From assembly GCF_029893105.1 (NCBI RefSeq), contig NZ_JARXWG010000001.1, positions 186,001 to 250,000 on the forward strand: a stretch of 64,000 nucleotides of DNA, written 5' to 3'. Under the pieces are notes generated by a model. The model worked only from the letters and a program-made list of their open reading frames with translations. It was not told the origin of the DNA and searched no databases. This document shows, piece by piece, positions 1 through 9,425 of this stretch. Each line of letters opens with the position of its first letter. Position 1 is the stretch's first letter. A program made the translations under genes and the position numbers. The stretch comes from Parabacteroides sp. PF5-9 (GTDB lineage Bacteria > Bacteroidota > Bacteroidia > Bacteroidales > Tannerellaceae).

Positions 1-1122
1 CAGGGTGGAGTAGAAAAACTGGGAATGCCCGGTTCTTTCCTTAAATTTACGTTGCCCGATGGCGAAAAAGTTGTTCTTGAAAAAGATTTACCGGAACATA
101 CGGTTGCCATCGAATTTATTTTGAGTATTCTTATTGATGAGAAATATGGGTGTATCCAATCATACAATGAAATCGATGCTGTTGGCCACAGGGTGGTGCA
201 TGGCGCTGAAGAATTCAACAGCAGTGTGGAAATTACACCTGAAGTCATTGGGAAAATGGTTGAATGTATCGATTTGGCACCACTCCATAACCCACCCAAT
301 CTGAAAGGGATACGGGCGATCAGTTCGCTTTTGCCGGAGATCCGGCAGGTGGGTGTGTTTGATACGGCTTTTCATCAAACGATGCCTCCATATGCCTATA
401 TGTATGGTCTTCCTTATTCGTATTATAAGAAATATGGGATTCGCCGATATGGTTTCCATGGAACAAGCCACCGGTATGTATCCCGTCGTGCGTGTGATAT
501 ATTAGGTGTTCGGTATGAAGATCAGAAGATCATCACTGCGCATATTGGCAATGGTGGCTCGATCACTGCAATCAAAGATGGGAAATCGGTAGATACTTCC
601 ATGGGGCTAACTCCTGTAGAAGGATTGTTGATGGGAACCCGTTGTGGGGATATCGATGCCGGAGCATTGGCGTATCTGATGGATCGGGAAGGATTGGACG
701 CTAAAGGAGTTTCCGATTTGATCAACAAACGAAGTGGTGTCTGGGGATTATCTGGCATATCTTCGGATATGCGTGATATCGAAGCGGCCGTGGCTGATGG
801 AGATAAACGGGCAACAATGGCTTTGGATGTGTATAACTACCGTATCAGGAAATATATTGGCGCGTATGCTGCTGCACTTGGAGGATGTGATATTCTTGTT
901 TTCACCGGAGGAGTAGGAGAGAATCAATGGAGAACCCGCCAGGTTGTTTGTGAAAACATGGAGTATATGGGTATGAAAATTGATGTGGCAAAGAATGACG
1001 GTATGCGTGGCGAAGAGATGGTGATCAGTACCCCCGATAGTAAAGTGACAGTGATGGTGGTTCCTACCGACGAAGAGTATATGATCGCTTCAGATACCTT
1101 AGAGATACTCACCAAAAAATAA
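1..1122 (+). CDS. ackA: Acetate kinase, 5' partial
   Basis: Converts acetyl phosphate and ADP to acetate and ATP in the cytoplasm, the last step of the Pta-AckA overflow route. The frame is open from base 1 (it reads QGGVEKLG before the first visible Met at 25), so the true start lies upstream. About 373 residues are visible against roughly 400 for the family, so only the N-terminal phosphate-binding strand is missing. Family landmarks seen are VGHRVVHG, GFHGTSH, NGGSITAI, the GTRCGDIDAG segment and FTGGVGEN near the C-terminus. A hairpin terminator follows. In most bacteria pta is adjacent, but that side is outside the window. Confidence 0.97.
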   Translation, partial: QGGVEKLGMPGSFLKFTLPDGEKVVLEKDLPEHTVAIEFILSILIDEKYGCIQSYNEIDAVGHRVVHGAEEFNSSVEITPEVIGKMVECIDLAPLHNPPNLKGIRAISSLLPEIRQVGVFDTAFHQTMPPYAYMYGLPYSYYKKYGIRRYGFHGTSHRYVSRRACDILGVRYEDQKIITAHIGNGGSITAIKDGKSVDTSMGLTPVEGLLMGTRCGDIDAGALAYLMDREGLDAKGVSDLINKRSGVWGLSGISSDMRDIEAAVADGDKRATMALDVYNYRIRKYIGAYAAALGGCDILVFTGGVGENQWRTRQVVCENMEYMGMKIDVAKNDGMRGEEMVISTPDSKVTVMVVPTDEEYMIASDTLEILTKK

Positions 1123-1170
1123 TCATACTAGTCCTCACAGCTTACAAAACACAAAAGGATTAGTGTTTGT

Positions 1171-1204
1171 ACTGCTCCGACACCGGTTGGAGCAGTATTT
1201 TTTT
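1171..1204 (+). terminator. Rho-independent terminator of ackA
   Basis: An 8-bp perfect stem (ACTGCTCC at 1171-1178 with GGAGCAGT at 1189-1196), a 10-nt loop and a following T tract, 49 bp after the ackA stop. Confidence 0.85.
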
Positions 1205-1213
1205 GCGGAAAAG

Positions 1214-1861
1214 TCAAATAATGGCAAGAATCTCTTCTGCCCGGTCAACGAGATATTGGGGTGCAAACTGTTCAAGTTCGGCTTTGGGACGAAATCCCCA
1301 TGTCACACCACAAGCGGTGATACCACTATTAAGTGCCGTTTGCATATCTACGCCGGAGTCTCCTACATAGAGTACCTTTTCTTTATCAATCCCGGCTGTT
1401 TGTAAGATTTCAAATACAATAGACGGATCCGGTTTTGGCGGAATATTTTCACGTTGTCCAAGTACTTTTATAAATGAGATTGTTGGGAAATAATGTTGAA
1501 TAAGCTTAGTGGTGGCCTCCTGATATTTATTGGATGCAACGGCCATCAGTATATTCTTTTGTTGTAATTGCGCTAACAGTTCGGGTATACCCGGGTATGG
1601 AGCACTATAATCGGTATTGTGTTGTATATAATACGATAAAAAGGATTCCCGGATACGTGAGATGTTTTCGGTTGTTTTCTCCCCTTCAGGCAGGGCACGT
1701 TCAAACAGCTTGTTGATTCCGTTTCCAACAAAAAAACGATAAAGTTCGATCTCGTGTGTCGGGAAACCATATTTTTCTAAGGCCTGATTGGTGCTATACG
1801 CCAGATCTGCAATCGTATTGAGAAGCGTACCGTCCAGATCGAATATAATGAGTTCTTTCAT
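1214..1861 (-). CDS. HAD-family hydrolase, phosphoglycolate phosphatase-like
   Basis: A 215-residue HAD-superfamily phosphatase of the Gph/PGP type. It shows the nucleophile motif DLDGTLLN at residues 6-13 and the metal-binding motif GDSGVDM near the C-terminus, with a helical cap between. The start at 1861 (MKELIIFDLDG) puts the nucleophile in the usual place; the longer reading to 1909 adds 16 residues the family does not have. The substrate is inferred from family resemblance only: phosphoglycolate or another small phosphate ester. It converges on ackA across the terminator. Confidence 0.9.
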   Translation of the reverse strand: MKELIIFDLDGTLLNTIADLAYSTNQALEKYGFPTHEIELYRFFVGNGINKLFERALPEGEKTTENISRIRESFLSYYIQHNTDYSAPYPGIPELLAQLQQKNILMAVASNKYQEATTKLIQHYFPTISFIKVLGQRENIPPKPDPSIVFEILQTAGIDKEKVLYVGDSGVDMQTALNSGITACGVTWGFRPKAELEQFAPQYLVDRAEEILAII

Positions 1862-1978
1862 TTTTATTTTTTGCGACAAAAGTAACGAATTATTTATATC
1901 TTTAAGCATCCGATACCTGAACCTAATGTGCGTGGGGAAGGTTATATTATTAATGTAAAACTATAAAATCAAAACAGT

Positions 1979-2230
1979 ATGGGAAGTAGTCCTTTAATTC
2001 ACAAGAATGAATTGCATCTGATCGACAAAGCAAAAATCCATGAAGCAACAAAAAAAATGACGGAATCATTAGCGCTGGCTGCCGGCTCGACAGAAGGATT
2101 CGATATATATAAAGTGGTAGAAGTCTATTTTACCGACCCCAATATGCGACATGAAATAAACCGGCTGATCGGCATTGTGGAAGATCCTGTTTATTATGGC
2201 GAACAAGAGCAGATCGCAGAAGAGAAATAA
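1979..2230 (+). CDS. Small conserved-looking hypothetical protein
   Basis: An 83-residue soluble, helix-rich acidic protein with no signal peptide or membrane segment and no domain I can name. It stands alone, diverging from the HAD gene and converging on rpsA, and is followed directly by a strong bidirectional terminator, which supports it being a real transcription unit. The ATG follows an AT-rich leader. Confidence 0.65.
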   Translation: MGSSPLIHKNELHLIDKAKIHEATKKMTESLALAAGSTEGFDIYKVVEVYFTDPNMRHEINRLIGIVEDPVYYGEQEQIAEEK

Positions 2231-2250
2231 GGATTGTTTGTAAACGAAAA

Positions 2251-2281
2251 AAAGGGCGCCCCGGTTGGAGCGCCCTTTCTC
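2251..2281. terminator. Bidirectional terminator between the small ORF and rpsA
   Basis: A 9-bp perfect stem, AAAGGGCGC at 2251-2259 with GCGCCCTTT at 2270-2278, with A and T runs on either side. It can serve both converging genes. Confidence 0.88.
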
Positions 2282-2299
2282 ATATAAGGAAAACTGATA

Positions 2300-4102
2300 T
2301 TATTCGTTTCCGGCTAATTTTTCTTTCAAAGCAGCCAGCTCTTCGATATCGCCCAATGTTGTTTTTTCAACCGGACCTGTTACCATAGCTGTTTCATCTT
2401 CTTTTTTGCTGCGTTTTGAAGAAGTTTTCTTTTCACCTGTAGCAGTTTCTTTCTTTGTTGTTTGCTTTTGTTCATCTTCATGAATGCGGCTATGAGAAAG
2501 AATGATACGTTTTGCTTCTTTGTTGAATTCGATCACTTTGAATTGTAATTTTTCATCAACAACAGCTTGTGAACCGTCTTCTTTGACCAGATGTTTTGGA
2601 GTTGCGAAACCTTCTACACCGTAAGGCAGAGAAATCACAGCACCTTTATCCAATACTTCAATAATAGTACCTTCATGGATAGAACCTACTGTAAAGATTG
2701 TTTCGAATACATCCCATGGATTTTCTTCCAACTGTTTGTGACCTAAGCTCAAACGACGGTTTTCTTTGTCGATTTCCAATACCTGAACTTCGATATCCGC
2801 ACCGATCTGAGTGAATTCAGAAGGATGTTTGATTTTCTTAGTCCAAGAAAGGTCAGAAATGTGGATCAAACCGTCAACACCTTCTTCGATTTCAACGAAT
2901 ACACCGAAGTTGGTGAAGTTACGCACTTTTGCAGTGTGTTTTGAACCAACAGGGAACCGAGATTCGATATCTTCCCATGGGTCTGCTTTAAGTTGTTTGA
3001 TACCCAGAGACATTTTGCGCTCTTCGCGATCCAATGTCAGGATAACAGCTTCGATTTCATCACCCACTTTCATGAAGTCCTGAGCACTGCGCAGGTGCTG
3101 TGTCCATGACATTTCAGAAACGTGGATCAAACCTTCTACACCCGGAGCAATTTCGATGAATGCGCCATAATCGGCCATCACAACGACTTTACCTTTCACC
3201 TTGTCGCCCACTTTAAGCTCTGCATCCAAAGCATCCCATGGATGAGGAGTCAGCTGTTTCAAACCAAGAGCGATACGTTTCTTTTCGTCGTCGAAGTCCA
3301 GAATAACCACATTGATCTTCTGATCCAACTGAACGATTTCTTCCGGATGAGAAACACGTCCCCAAGAAAGGTCGGTAATGTGGATCAAACCGTCTACGCC
3401 ACCCAAATCGATAAATACACCGTAAGAGGTAATGTTTTTGACAGTTCCTTCCAATACTTGTCCTTTTTCCAGTTTCGAGATGATATCTTTTTTCTGTTGT
3501 TCCAGTTCCGCTTCGATAAGTGCTTTGTGAGATACGACAACGTTCTTGAATTCCTGGTTGATCTTCACAATCTTGAATTCCATTGTCTTACCAACAAATA
3601 CATCGTAATCACGGATTGGTTTCACGTCGATCTGAGAACCTGGTAAGAATGCTTCAATACCAAATACATCTACGATCATACCGCCTTTTGTACGGCATTT
3701 GATGAACCCTTTGATAATTTCGTCTTTTTCCAACGCTTCGTTTACACGATCCCAAGAGCGTGTAGCGCGTGCTTTTTTGTGTGAAAGGATCAATTGTCCT
3801 TTTTTGTCTTCCTGGCTTTCGATGTATACTTCTACTTCGTCGCCCACTTTCAGTTCCGGATTGTAACGGAATTCAGACATTGGAACTACACCGTCTGATT
3901 TGAAGCCGATGTTAACCACCACTTCCCGTTTGTTCATTGAAGTTACGGTACCCATAACGACTTCTTTATCGTTGACTTTATTCAACGTGTCGTCATACGT
4001 TTTTACAAGATCATCCTTGCTTACTTCACCGTAAGAATCGCCTTGTTCATAGGCATCCCAATTGAAATCATCAATGGGTTGAATGTTTTTAAGATTTTCC
4101 AT
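2300..4102 (-). CDS. rpsA: 30S ribosomal protein S1
   Basis: A 600-residue protein built from repeated S1 RNA-binding domains; units are recognisable by recurring GVFIDLGGVDGLIHITDLSW-like blocks (for example GAFIEIAPGVEGLIHVSEMSW-type and GVFVEIEEGVDGLIH-type segments). It binds mRNA on the 30S subunit and helps initiation. It is slightly longer than E. coli S1 (557 residues) because of an N-terminal acidic leader and a C-terminal low-complexity Lys/Glu/Thr tail. It is preceded by a canonical Bacteroidetes promoter at 4178-4207 and ends at the shared terminator. Confidence 0.97.
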   Translation of the reverse strand: MENLKNIQPIDDFNWDAYEQGDSYGEVSKDDLVKTYDDTLNKVNDKEVVMGTVTSMNKREVVVNIGFKSDGVVPMSEFRYNPELKVGDEVEVYIESQEDKKGQLILSHKKARATRSWDRVNEALEKDEIIKGFIKCRTKGGMIVDVFGIEAFLPGSQIDVKPIRDYDVFVGKTMEFKIVKINQEFKNVVVSHKALIEAELEQQKKDIISKLEKGQVLEGTVKNITSYGVFIDLGGVDGLIHITDLSWGRVSHPEEIVQLDQKINVVILDFDDEKKRIALGLKQLTPHPWDALDAELKVGDKVKGKVVVMADYGAFIEIAPGVEGLIHVSEMSWTQHLRSAQDFMKVGDEIEAVILTLDREERKMSLGIKQLKADPWEDIESRFPVGSKHTAKVRNFTNFGVFVEIEEGVDGLIHISDLSWTKKIKHPSEFTQIGADIEVQVLEIDKENRRLSLGHKQLEENPWDVFETIFTVGSIHEGTIIEVLDKGAVISLPYGVEGFATPKHLVKEDGSQAVVDEKLQFKVIEFNKEAKRIILSHSRIHEDEQKQTTKKETATGEKKTSSKRSKKEDETAMVTGPVEKTTLGDIEELAALKEKLAGNE

Positions 4103-4177
4103 TCTCTAAATTGTTAATACTAAGTTTGTTTAATTAGAAGTTGGACTTTATATTGTCTAATTCTCGAAAATTGGTTG

Positions 4178-4207
4178 CAAAGGTAATGTTTTTTTCTGAT
4201 TTACAAA
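4178..4207 (-). promoter_or_regulatory. Bacteroidetes promoter of rpsA
   Basis: On the minus strand, TTTG at 4207-4204 (-33) and TACCTTTG at 4185-4178 (-7, consensus TAnnTTTG) are separated by 18 bp. It lies about 75 bp upstream of the rpsA ATG. Confidence 0.75.
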
Positions 4208-4227
4208 CACTTTCGTGTAAAAATGGG

Positions 4228-4899
4228 TTAAATACGACCCAGATATTCGTCTACCGTATAATTGAGAAAACGGTTATACGGCTGCAACTCCTTGAAATCT
4301 TCTACCGCCCGGTCGATCCAGTCCACTTGTTTGAAATAGTCATCCGGCTTGTATGAAACAACGGTAAAATCTTTATGTTTCAAAATATAACCGTAAGGAG
4401 AATCCGCCGGAAAGCCGACGGGCATACGGGAAAGCATTTCTCCTTCAATCTTCGGATAAACGGCTTTAAACGACGGTTTCTCGATGATCCCCGTAAACTC
4501 TTCTATCTGATCATAAATATCCTGGCGAAGCATTTTCAGTAATTTGGAAGGTGGACACCAAATCCCGCCGGATAACAAACAGTTATCAGGTTGTAAATGG
4601 ACATAATAACCTCCATATTCACTTTTCCGGCCTCCTTTGGCGATATAGGCAGAGAAATAGTTTTTGTAAGGCGTTTTATCCGGAGAAAAACGAATGTCAC
4701 GATAAATGCGGTAGAGGCAGTCTTTCGCCTCTAATCCGGCTACTTCCGGATCGAAAAGGCTGATTTTATCGACGAGTTTTTGGACTTCATGGATAAATAC
4801 TTTACGCAATGTCTCATAACGTTCTTTGTTTTCCTGAAACCAAGGGCGGTTATTATTTTCGCTTAACTCGCGTAAGAATTGGAAAATTTCGGTAGTCAT
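4228..4899 (-). CDS. DUF2461 domain-containing protein
   Basis: A 223-residue cytoplasmic protein of the DUF2461/TIGR02453 family. Visible landmarks are FLRELSENNNRPWFQENKE at the N-terminus, RIYRDIRFSPDKTPYKN near residues 63-79, and the GGYYVHLQP and GGIWCPP segments. The biochemical role is not established for the family. I chose the Met at 4899 (MTTEIFQFL) because the domain begins there; the longer frame to 4929 adds ten residues without family support. Confidence 0.88.
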   Translation of the reverse strand: MTTEIFQFLRELSENNNRPWFQENKERYETLRKVFIHEVQKLVDKISLFDPEVAGLEAKDCLYRIYRDIRFSPDKTPYKNYFSAYIAKGGRKSEYGGYYVHLQPDNCLLSGGIWCPPSKLLKMLRQDIYDQIEEFTGIIEKPSFKAVYPKIEGEMLSRMPVGFPADSPYGYILKHKDFTVVSYKPDDYFKQVDWIDRAVEDFKELQPYNRFLNYTVDEYLGRI

Positions 4900-5042
4900 A
4901 ATTCGTTCTTCTAGTATAAAAAAGTTCATTCCTTAGTATTAAGGAAGTGTTGTTTGTCTGGCAAAACTACAAAATTGAACCGGACTCTGGTCGTTTTGTC
5001 ATAAAGAATAAAACATGAAAAGAAAAATAATTTTCATTTTTC

Positions 5043-5147
5043 CCGGAATATCTGCAACTGAAGGCACTATTCGATCGTCTATATAATAAAGACAAGCTTC
5101 TCTTTTATGCTGTGGAGGAAGGAGGCCTTGCATGCCGGCAACCAACT
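5043..5147 (+). other. Gene-poor stretch with a possible decayed coding remnant
   Basis: The interval 4900-5307 has no full gene. Bases 5043-5147 form a 35-codon open frame with protein-like composition (PEYLQLKALFDRLY, then NKDKLLFYAVEEGG) that ends at TGA. Another frame just after it reads QLDSIYENVRQAVFSVY. This looks like the leftover of a frameshifted gene, but I cannot name the family. Confidence 0.25.
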
Positions 5148-5307
5148 TGACAGCATTTATGAAAATGTACGGCAAGCCGTTTTTAGCGTATATACTTTAA
5201 TCCGACATCGATTCAACGGTTGGCAGGTGTGATTTTATTACGCCCTTAAGAATTGTTGTCTCCGGTTGAGCGGGTCACTTGAAAATTAAACAAATAAAAA
5301 TGAAAGT

Positions 5308-5709
5308 ATGAAAACAATAAGATTAACAAGAATTATGTATGTATTAATAGCCTTTTTTATGATCTCTTCCATGGTAAACGCTTTATCGCCTAAAGAGTAT
5401 AAATTCAATACAACAGAAAAGGATGGGAAAATTATGTCAAAAACGGTCTATTCCTTTGAGAATGGTTTTTTACATTATGAATGGCTGTATGAGTTTGATT
5501 ATGATGAGAATGGGAGAGTCGCCAGCAAAAAGGCATACCGTTGGCATGATGGCAGTTCTGCGTGGGAGCCGTATTCTCAGATGAGTTATCGGTATGATAA
5601 GCAAGTTGAAATTGATGCCGACTATGCCATGTGGGACAAAAAGAAGAAACAATATGCATTTGTACAGAAGATGACTTTGCCTTTTACCAATTACGATTCC
5701 ATCTTTTAG
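5308..5709 (+). CDS. DUF3836-type secreted protein
   Basis: A 133-residue protein with an N-terminal signal peptide (hydrophobic stretch IMYVLIAFFMISSMVNA, cleavage probable after residue 25). The mature part resembles the Bacteroidetes family DUF3836: a KDGKIMSKTVYSFENG segment, EFDYDENGRVASKKAYRW, then a YRYD strand. The pattern of short repeated strands suggests an envelope or secreted beta protein. Function unknown. A strong hairpin follows. Confidence 0.72.
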   Translation: MKTIRLTRIMYVLIAFFMISSMVNALSPKEYKFNTTEKDGKIMSKTVYSFENGFLHYEWLYEFDYDENGRVASKKAYRWHDGSSAWEPYSQMSYRYDKQVEIDADYAMWDKKKKQYAFVQKMTLPFTNYDSIF

Positions 5710-5780
5710 ATTGATCCGAAAATTCCGGTAGAATCCGTAATCCGTTTTATGCAACGTAATTGCATATATACGGAAACAAT

Positions 5781-5812
5781 ATAGCCTAACAGTCTGACTG
5801 TTAGGCTATATT
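5781..5812. terminator. Hairpin terminator between the DUF3836 gene and tRNA-Gln
   Basis: A perfect 13-bp stem (ATAGCCTAACAGT with ACTGTTAGGCTAT) with a 3-nt CTG loop. T-rich sequence follows on the plus strand. It can end transcription from the DUF3836 gene and, read the other way, from the tRNA. Confidence 0.8.
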
Positions 5813-5814
5813 TG

Positions 5815-5885
5815 TTGTCTCACAAGGATTCGAACCTTGACAGGCAGAACCAAAATCTGCAGTGCTACCATTACACCATGAGACA
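5815..5885 (-). tRNA. tRNA-Gln (anticodon TTG)
   Basis: 71 nt on the minus strand. The acceptor stem TGTCTCA pairs with TGAGACA, the T arm contains GGTTCGAATCC, and the anticodon loop reads ATTTTGG with TTG in the centre. CCA is not encoded. Confidence 0.95.
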
Positions 5886-5910
5886 AACATATGCTTTATT
5901 TAAAGCGATG

Positions 5911-5941
5911 CAAAGGTAACCATTTAATTTTAGGATGCAAA
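5911..5941 (-). promoter_or_regulatory. Promoter of tRNA-Gln
   Basis: On the minus strand, TTTG at 5941-5938 and TACCTTTG at 5918-5911 are separated by 19 bp, the canonical Bacteroidetes spacing, about 25 bp before the tRNA. Confidence 0.75.
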
Positions 5942-6016
5942 TTTTTCGTTATATTTTCCAACTGCACAACTGCTAAATGGCAGTTATGCAGTTGATAACG
6001 ACTTGACTCCTTCAAT

Positions 6017-7315
6017 TTATTTGGCGATAAGTAAATAATAATTCTTCTTTCCTCGTTGCACCAAAAGATATTTATCGTTTAGTAACGCGCTACTATCCAC
6101 TACAATATCCGTGTCTGTCAGTTTCTCCTTATTCATACTGACGCCTCCACTTTGCACCAGCTTCCGCATTTCTCCTTTGGATGGGAAAACGGCAGCTTGT
6201 TCAGTCAATAGATCCATGACTTTTAGGCCTTTTGAAAGCTGGTCACGTGAAATCTCAAACTGAGGAACACCTTCAAATACAGCCAACAATGTCTCTTCAT
6301 CCAGTTTTTTCAGCATATCGGATGTTGAATTCCCGAACAGAATTTCAGAAGCTTCTACTGCCGCATCATAATCCTCGATGGAATGTACCATAACGGTAAT
6401 TTCTTTCGCCAGTCTCTTCTGTAAAGGACGTAGATGGGCTGCTGCAGCCTGTTCTTCTTCCAGTCCCAGTATCTCTTCCTGACTTAATGCCGTAAATATA
6501 CGGATGTATCTGGCCGCATCGGCATCACTCACATTGAGCCAGAACTGATAGAATTTATAAGGTGAAGTATACCGTCGGTCTAACCATACATTTCCCGACT
6601 CGGTTTTTCCAAATTTGCCGCCATCCGCTTTTGTAATCAGCGGGCATACTAAAGCAAAGGCATCTGCTTCAGTGCCCAGTTTGCGTCTGATCAATTCGGT
6701 TCCGGTAGTGATATTTCCCCATTGATCGGAGCCGCCCATCTGTAAACGGCATCCTTCATGTTGATACAAGTATAGATAATCATACCCTTGCAATAATTGA
6801 TAGGAGAATTCGGTAAAGGATAATCCGGTATTAGACTCTCCACTCAACCGTTTTTTTACGGAGTCTTTGGCCATCATATAGTTCACCGTAAGATGTTTAC
6901 CGATATCCCGGATGAAATCCAGAAAGGTATAATCTTTCATCCAGTCGTAATTGTTGACCAGTTTAGCTGCATTGGGAGCATCCGAGTCAAAGTCGAGGAA
7001 CTTCGCCAACTGCTTTTTGATGCTATCCTGATTATGACGGAGTGTTGCTTCATCCAGTAGATTCCGTTCTGCCGATTTCATCGACGGATCTCCAATCATA
7101 CCGGTCGCTCCTCCAACCAATGCGATCGGGCGGTGTCCTGCTCGTTGGAAATGCTTCAGCATCATTACGCTCACCAGGTGGCCGATATGTAATGAGTCGG
7201 CGGTAGGGTCAATGCCGACATACGCTGATGTCATCTCTTTCTGCAACTGTTCTTCTGTACCTGGCATCATATCGTGGATCATGCCTCTCCATCTTAATTC
7301 TTCTACAAAATTCAT
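6017..7315 (-). CDS. tyrS: Tyrosyl-tRNA synthetase
   Basis: Charges tRNA-Tyr in the cytoplasm. The 432 residues contain the HIGH signature as SLHIGHL (about residues 41-47), the [10 protein letters not shown] tyrosine-site segment, KFGKT as the KMSKS-equivalent loop, and a C-terminal S4-like RNA-binding domain ([11 protein letters not shown] and onward). It is last in a minus-strand run with tatD, yidD, rnpA, hemD and DUF4271, but has its own -7-like site at 7362-7369. Confidence 0.97.
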   Translation of the reverse strand: MNFVEELRWRGMIHDMMPGTEEQLQKEMTSAYVGIDPTADSLHIGHLVSVMMLKHFQRAGHRPIALVGGATGMIGDPSMKSAERNLLDEATLRHNQDSIKKQLAKFLDFDSDAPNAAKLVNNYDWMKDYTFLDFIRDIGKHLTVNYMMAKDSVKKRLSGESNTGLSFTEFSYQLLQGYDYLYLYQHEGCRLQMGGSDQWGNITTGTELIRRKLGTEADAFALVCPLITKADGGKFGKTESGNVWLDRRYTSPYKFYQFWLNVSDADAARYIRIFTALSQEEILGLEEEQAAAAHLRPLQKRLAKEITVMVHSIEDYDAAVEASEILFGNSTSDMLKKLDEETLLAVFEGVPQFEISRDQLSKGLKVMDLLTEQAAVFPSKGEMRKLVQSGGVSMNKEKLTDTDIVVDSSALLNDKYLLVQRGKKNYYLLIAK

Positions 7316-7361
7316 CGATTTAAATTATAACATGTTAATTAGTATGATTATAGAATGACGT

Positions 7362-7390
7362 CAAAGGTACGACTTATTTAATCAAACAAA
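7362..7390 (-). promoter_or_regulatory. Probable tyrS promoter
   Basis: TACCTTTG (minus strand, 7369-7362) matches the -7 consensus. A TTTG lies 17 bp upstream at 7390-7387, inside the end of the tatD gene; the spacing is a little short. It would give a leader of about 45 nt. Confidence 0.5.
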
Positions 7391-8034
7391 AAGATATGCT
7401 TCACATTTTCGGTCAGACGGGAGGATAATGCGTTTATAGATAGATGTAGATGTTCAGCAAGCAAGGCATATACCTGGCGGATATTGATCTCACGATCATC
7501 TGTTTCCGCCAATAAACGATCGGGCCATGCGATAGGAAGAGCCGACGGGTTAAAACGGGCTCCGAAGGAGAGGTAGAACTCATGTTTAATCAGTTGGTCG
7601 GCCAACTCTTTATTCCCGCGAAAACCATGAATAATCCATGGCATATGCGGATTGACTTTTTTCTTGATGGCGATCAGTTCAGTCCAAGCTTTTACGCAAT
7701 GGATGATCAGCGGTTTTTTGTATTCTTCCGCCAAGACGGCCTGTTTTGTGAAAATCCTTTCCTGCACCGGCAAATCGGTCTTTGCCAGTTTATCTAAACC
7801 CGCTTCCCCGATTGCGACGACATGTGGTTGTTGAATCTGTTGATAGAGCAACCGGATCTGCTCTTTTTCATTCTCTATATACCAGGGGTGTATCCCATAC
7901 GAGTAATACGTATTTTCCCCTATGCGGTCTTCTTCTGTTTCAATATCCCTTTCAGTGGCCTTAACAATCCGGTTGAGGATCACTCTCTCTTCTCTGTCGG
8001 ATGAAGGTTGATGGGTATGGATATTGTAGAACAT
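7378..8034 (-). CDS. TatD family metal-dependent hydrolase
   Basis: A 218-residue TIM-barrel hydrolase of the TatD family (DNase-like). Metal ligands are suggested by IHTH at residues 5-8, GEAGLDK near residue 76, and IHCVKAW and IHGF further on. It is shorter than E. coli TatD (about 260), as is common in Bacteroidetes. It lies 22 bp downstream of yidD. The substrate is inferred. Confidence 0.85.
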   Translation of the reverse strand: MFYNIHTHQPSSDREERVILNRIVKATERDIETEEDRIGENTYYSYGIHPWYIENEKEQIRLLYQQIQQPHVVAIGEAGLDKLAKTDLPVQERIFTKQAVLAEEYKKPLIIHCVKAWTELIAIKKKVNPHMPWIIHGFRGNKELADQLIKHEFYLSFGARFNPSALPIAWPDRLLAETDDREINIRQVYALLAEHLHLSINALSSRLTENVKHIFLFD

Positions 8035-8056
8035 CTTGATAGAGGATCAGAAAAGT

Positions 8057-8278
8057 TTATGGTACCGGATCATAGCCGCTTCCTCCCCATGGATGGCAAC
8101 GCAGTATGCGTTTGCTTGCCAACACAACTCCTTTGAAGGGGCCATGTTTTTTCAAAGCCTGCACTGCATATTCGGAACAGGTTGGAGTAAATCTGCAGGA
8201 AGCCGGTGTCATCGGAGAAATGCAATATTTGTAGAAATAGACCGGCAGAAGAAAAAGCGTTGTCAGAAAACGTTTCAT
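8057..8278 (-). CDS. yidD: Membrane protein insertion efficiency factor YidD
   Basis: 73 residues with the family core [19 protein letters not shown] followed by SEYA and the [15 protein letters not shown]-terminus. It helps insertion of inner-membrane proteins with YidC. Its start overlaps the rnpA stop by 4 bp (ATGA-type coupling), the standard rnpA-yidD arrangement. Confidence 0.96.
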   Translation of the reverse strand: MKRFLTTLFLLPVYFYKYCISPMTPASCRFTPTCSEYAVQALKKHGPFKGVVLASKRILRCHPWGGSGYDPVP

Positions 8279-8664
8279 TTGATCTTCTCGTTAAGTAAAC
8301 GGATCGCTTTTGTCATCGCTTTCTCTATATCTTCGAACGGGTGTATGACATTATCAATATATAGAAAGGCAACGAGTACGTGTTTCTGTTTAAGCGCCAG
8401 CGGTTCGATTAGATCGTATTTCCGAAGCCGATAGGTTTCCCTGATCTGCCGTTTGATCAGATTCCGCTTTACAGCCCTCTTGATTCTTTTTTTAGGGACA
8501 CTGATCAGAATACCGGCTGGTGCTTCAAGCGGTTCGTCGGTAGATAAAAAAATAACCCGCAGTGGAAACGCTACAAATGATTGCCCTTTGGCAAACAATA
8601 AATCAATATAACGTTTCCACGACAGGCGTTCCTTTTTTGAAAGGGTATACCTTTTTGTTATCAT
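8275..8664 (-). CDS. rnpA: Ribonuclease P protein component
   Basis: 129-residue basic protein subunit of RNase P, which matures the 5' ends of tRNAs. The RNA-contact motif [18 protein letters not shown] lies at about residues 62-79. It overlaps hemD by 4 bp upstream and yidD by 4 bp downstream. Confidence 0.95.
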   Translation of the reverse strand: MITKRYTLSKKERLSWKRYIDLLFAKGQSFVAFPLRVIFLSTDEPLEAPAGILISVPKKRIKRAVKRNLIKRQIRETYRLRKYDLIEPLALKQKHVLVAFLYIDNVIHPFEDIEKAMTKAIRLLNEKIK

Positions 8665-9425
8665 TTTTTACCGTTCCGCGACTCCTTCTTCAGATATTGA
8701 TCCAAAGCAGCAGTCATCGATGGCGCTTCAGCAGTGGGTGCTTCCACATCCAACCTCAGCCCGGCATCTTTTACCGCTTTTGCAGTCGTTGGTCCAAAAC
8801 AGCCGATGCGTATATTTTCCTGTTTAAAATCAGGGAAATTTTTCAATAAAGAGGATATCCCGGAAGGACTGAAAAAGACCAACATGTCGTAGTCGAATGT
8901 CTCATCCTTAGCAAACTCATTGCTGACCGTTCTGTACATCGTTGCTTTCGTATAATCAATTTTCTTGGCATCCAACATCACCATCAGGTCATCTTTGTGG
9001 ATATCTGATACCGGTATAAGGTATTTCTCCTTGGCATGTTTGGCTATGACTGTGACCAGATCCTCCTGTTTCCCCGTCTGTCCGAAAAAAACTTTCCGTT
9101 TACGGTAAACAATGTATTTTTGAAGATAAACGGCAATCGCTTCTGTCACACAGAAGTATTTCATCGTTTCCGGAATCGTCACGCGCAATTCTTCACACAA
9201 TTTAAAAAAATGATCGATAGCTGTACGAGCAGTAAATATGACGGCAGAATAATCCAGAATAGCAACTCTTTGTTGCCTGAATTCTTTTGCTGTCAATGGT
9301 TCCACCTTAATAAAAGGACGGAAATCAATTTCTACGCCATATTTCTCTGCGATATCGAAATAGGGCGACTTTTCGGTTGTAGGCTTCGGTTGTGATACCA
9401 ACAGTTTTTTAATAGTCAACGCCAT
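8661..9425 (-). CDS. hemD: Uroporphyrinogen-III synthase
   Basis: A 254-residue HemD-fold protein with two alpha/beta subdomains. It shows the AILDYSAVIFTARTAIDHF segment, VFFSPSGISSLLKNF and the GCFGPTTAKAVKDAGL end motif typical of the family. It would cyclise hydroxymethylbilane in tetrapyrrole synthesis. It overlaps DUF4271 by 10 bp and rnpA by 4 bp. Sequence conservation in this family is low, so assignment rests on length, order of motifs and context. Confidence 0.87.
   Translation of the reverse strand: MALTIKKLLVSQPKPTTEKSPYFDIAEKYGVEIDFRPFIKVEPLTAKEFRQQRVAILDYSAVIFTARTAIDHFFKLCEELRVTIPETMKYFCVTEAIAVYLQKYIVYRKRKVFFGQTGKQEDLVTVIAKHAKEKYLIPVSDIHKDDLMVMLDAKKIDYTKATMYRTVSNEFAKDETFDYDMLVFFSPSGISSLLKNFPDFKQENIRIGCFGPTTAKAVKDAGLRLDVEAPTAEAPSMTAALDQYLKKESRNGKK

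Noticed and set aside
3122-3646. 174-residue ORF antisense to rpsA
   Set aside because: Shadow frame of a highly conserved gene; no domain and aromatic-rich nonsense composition.
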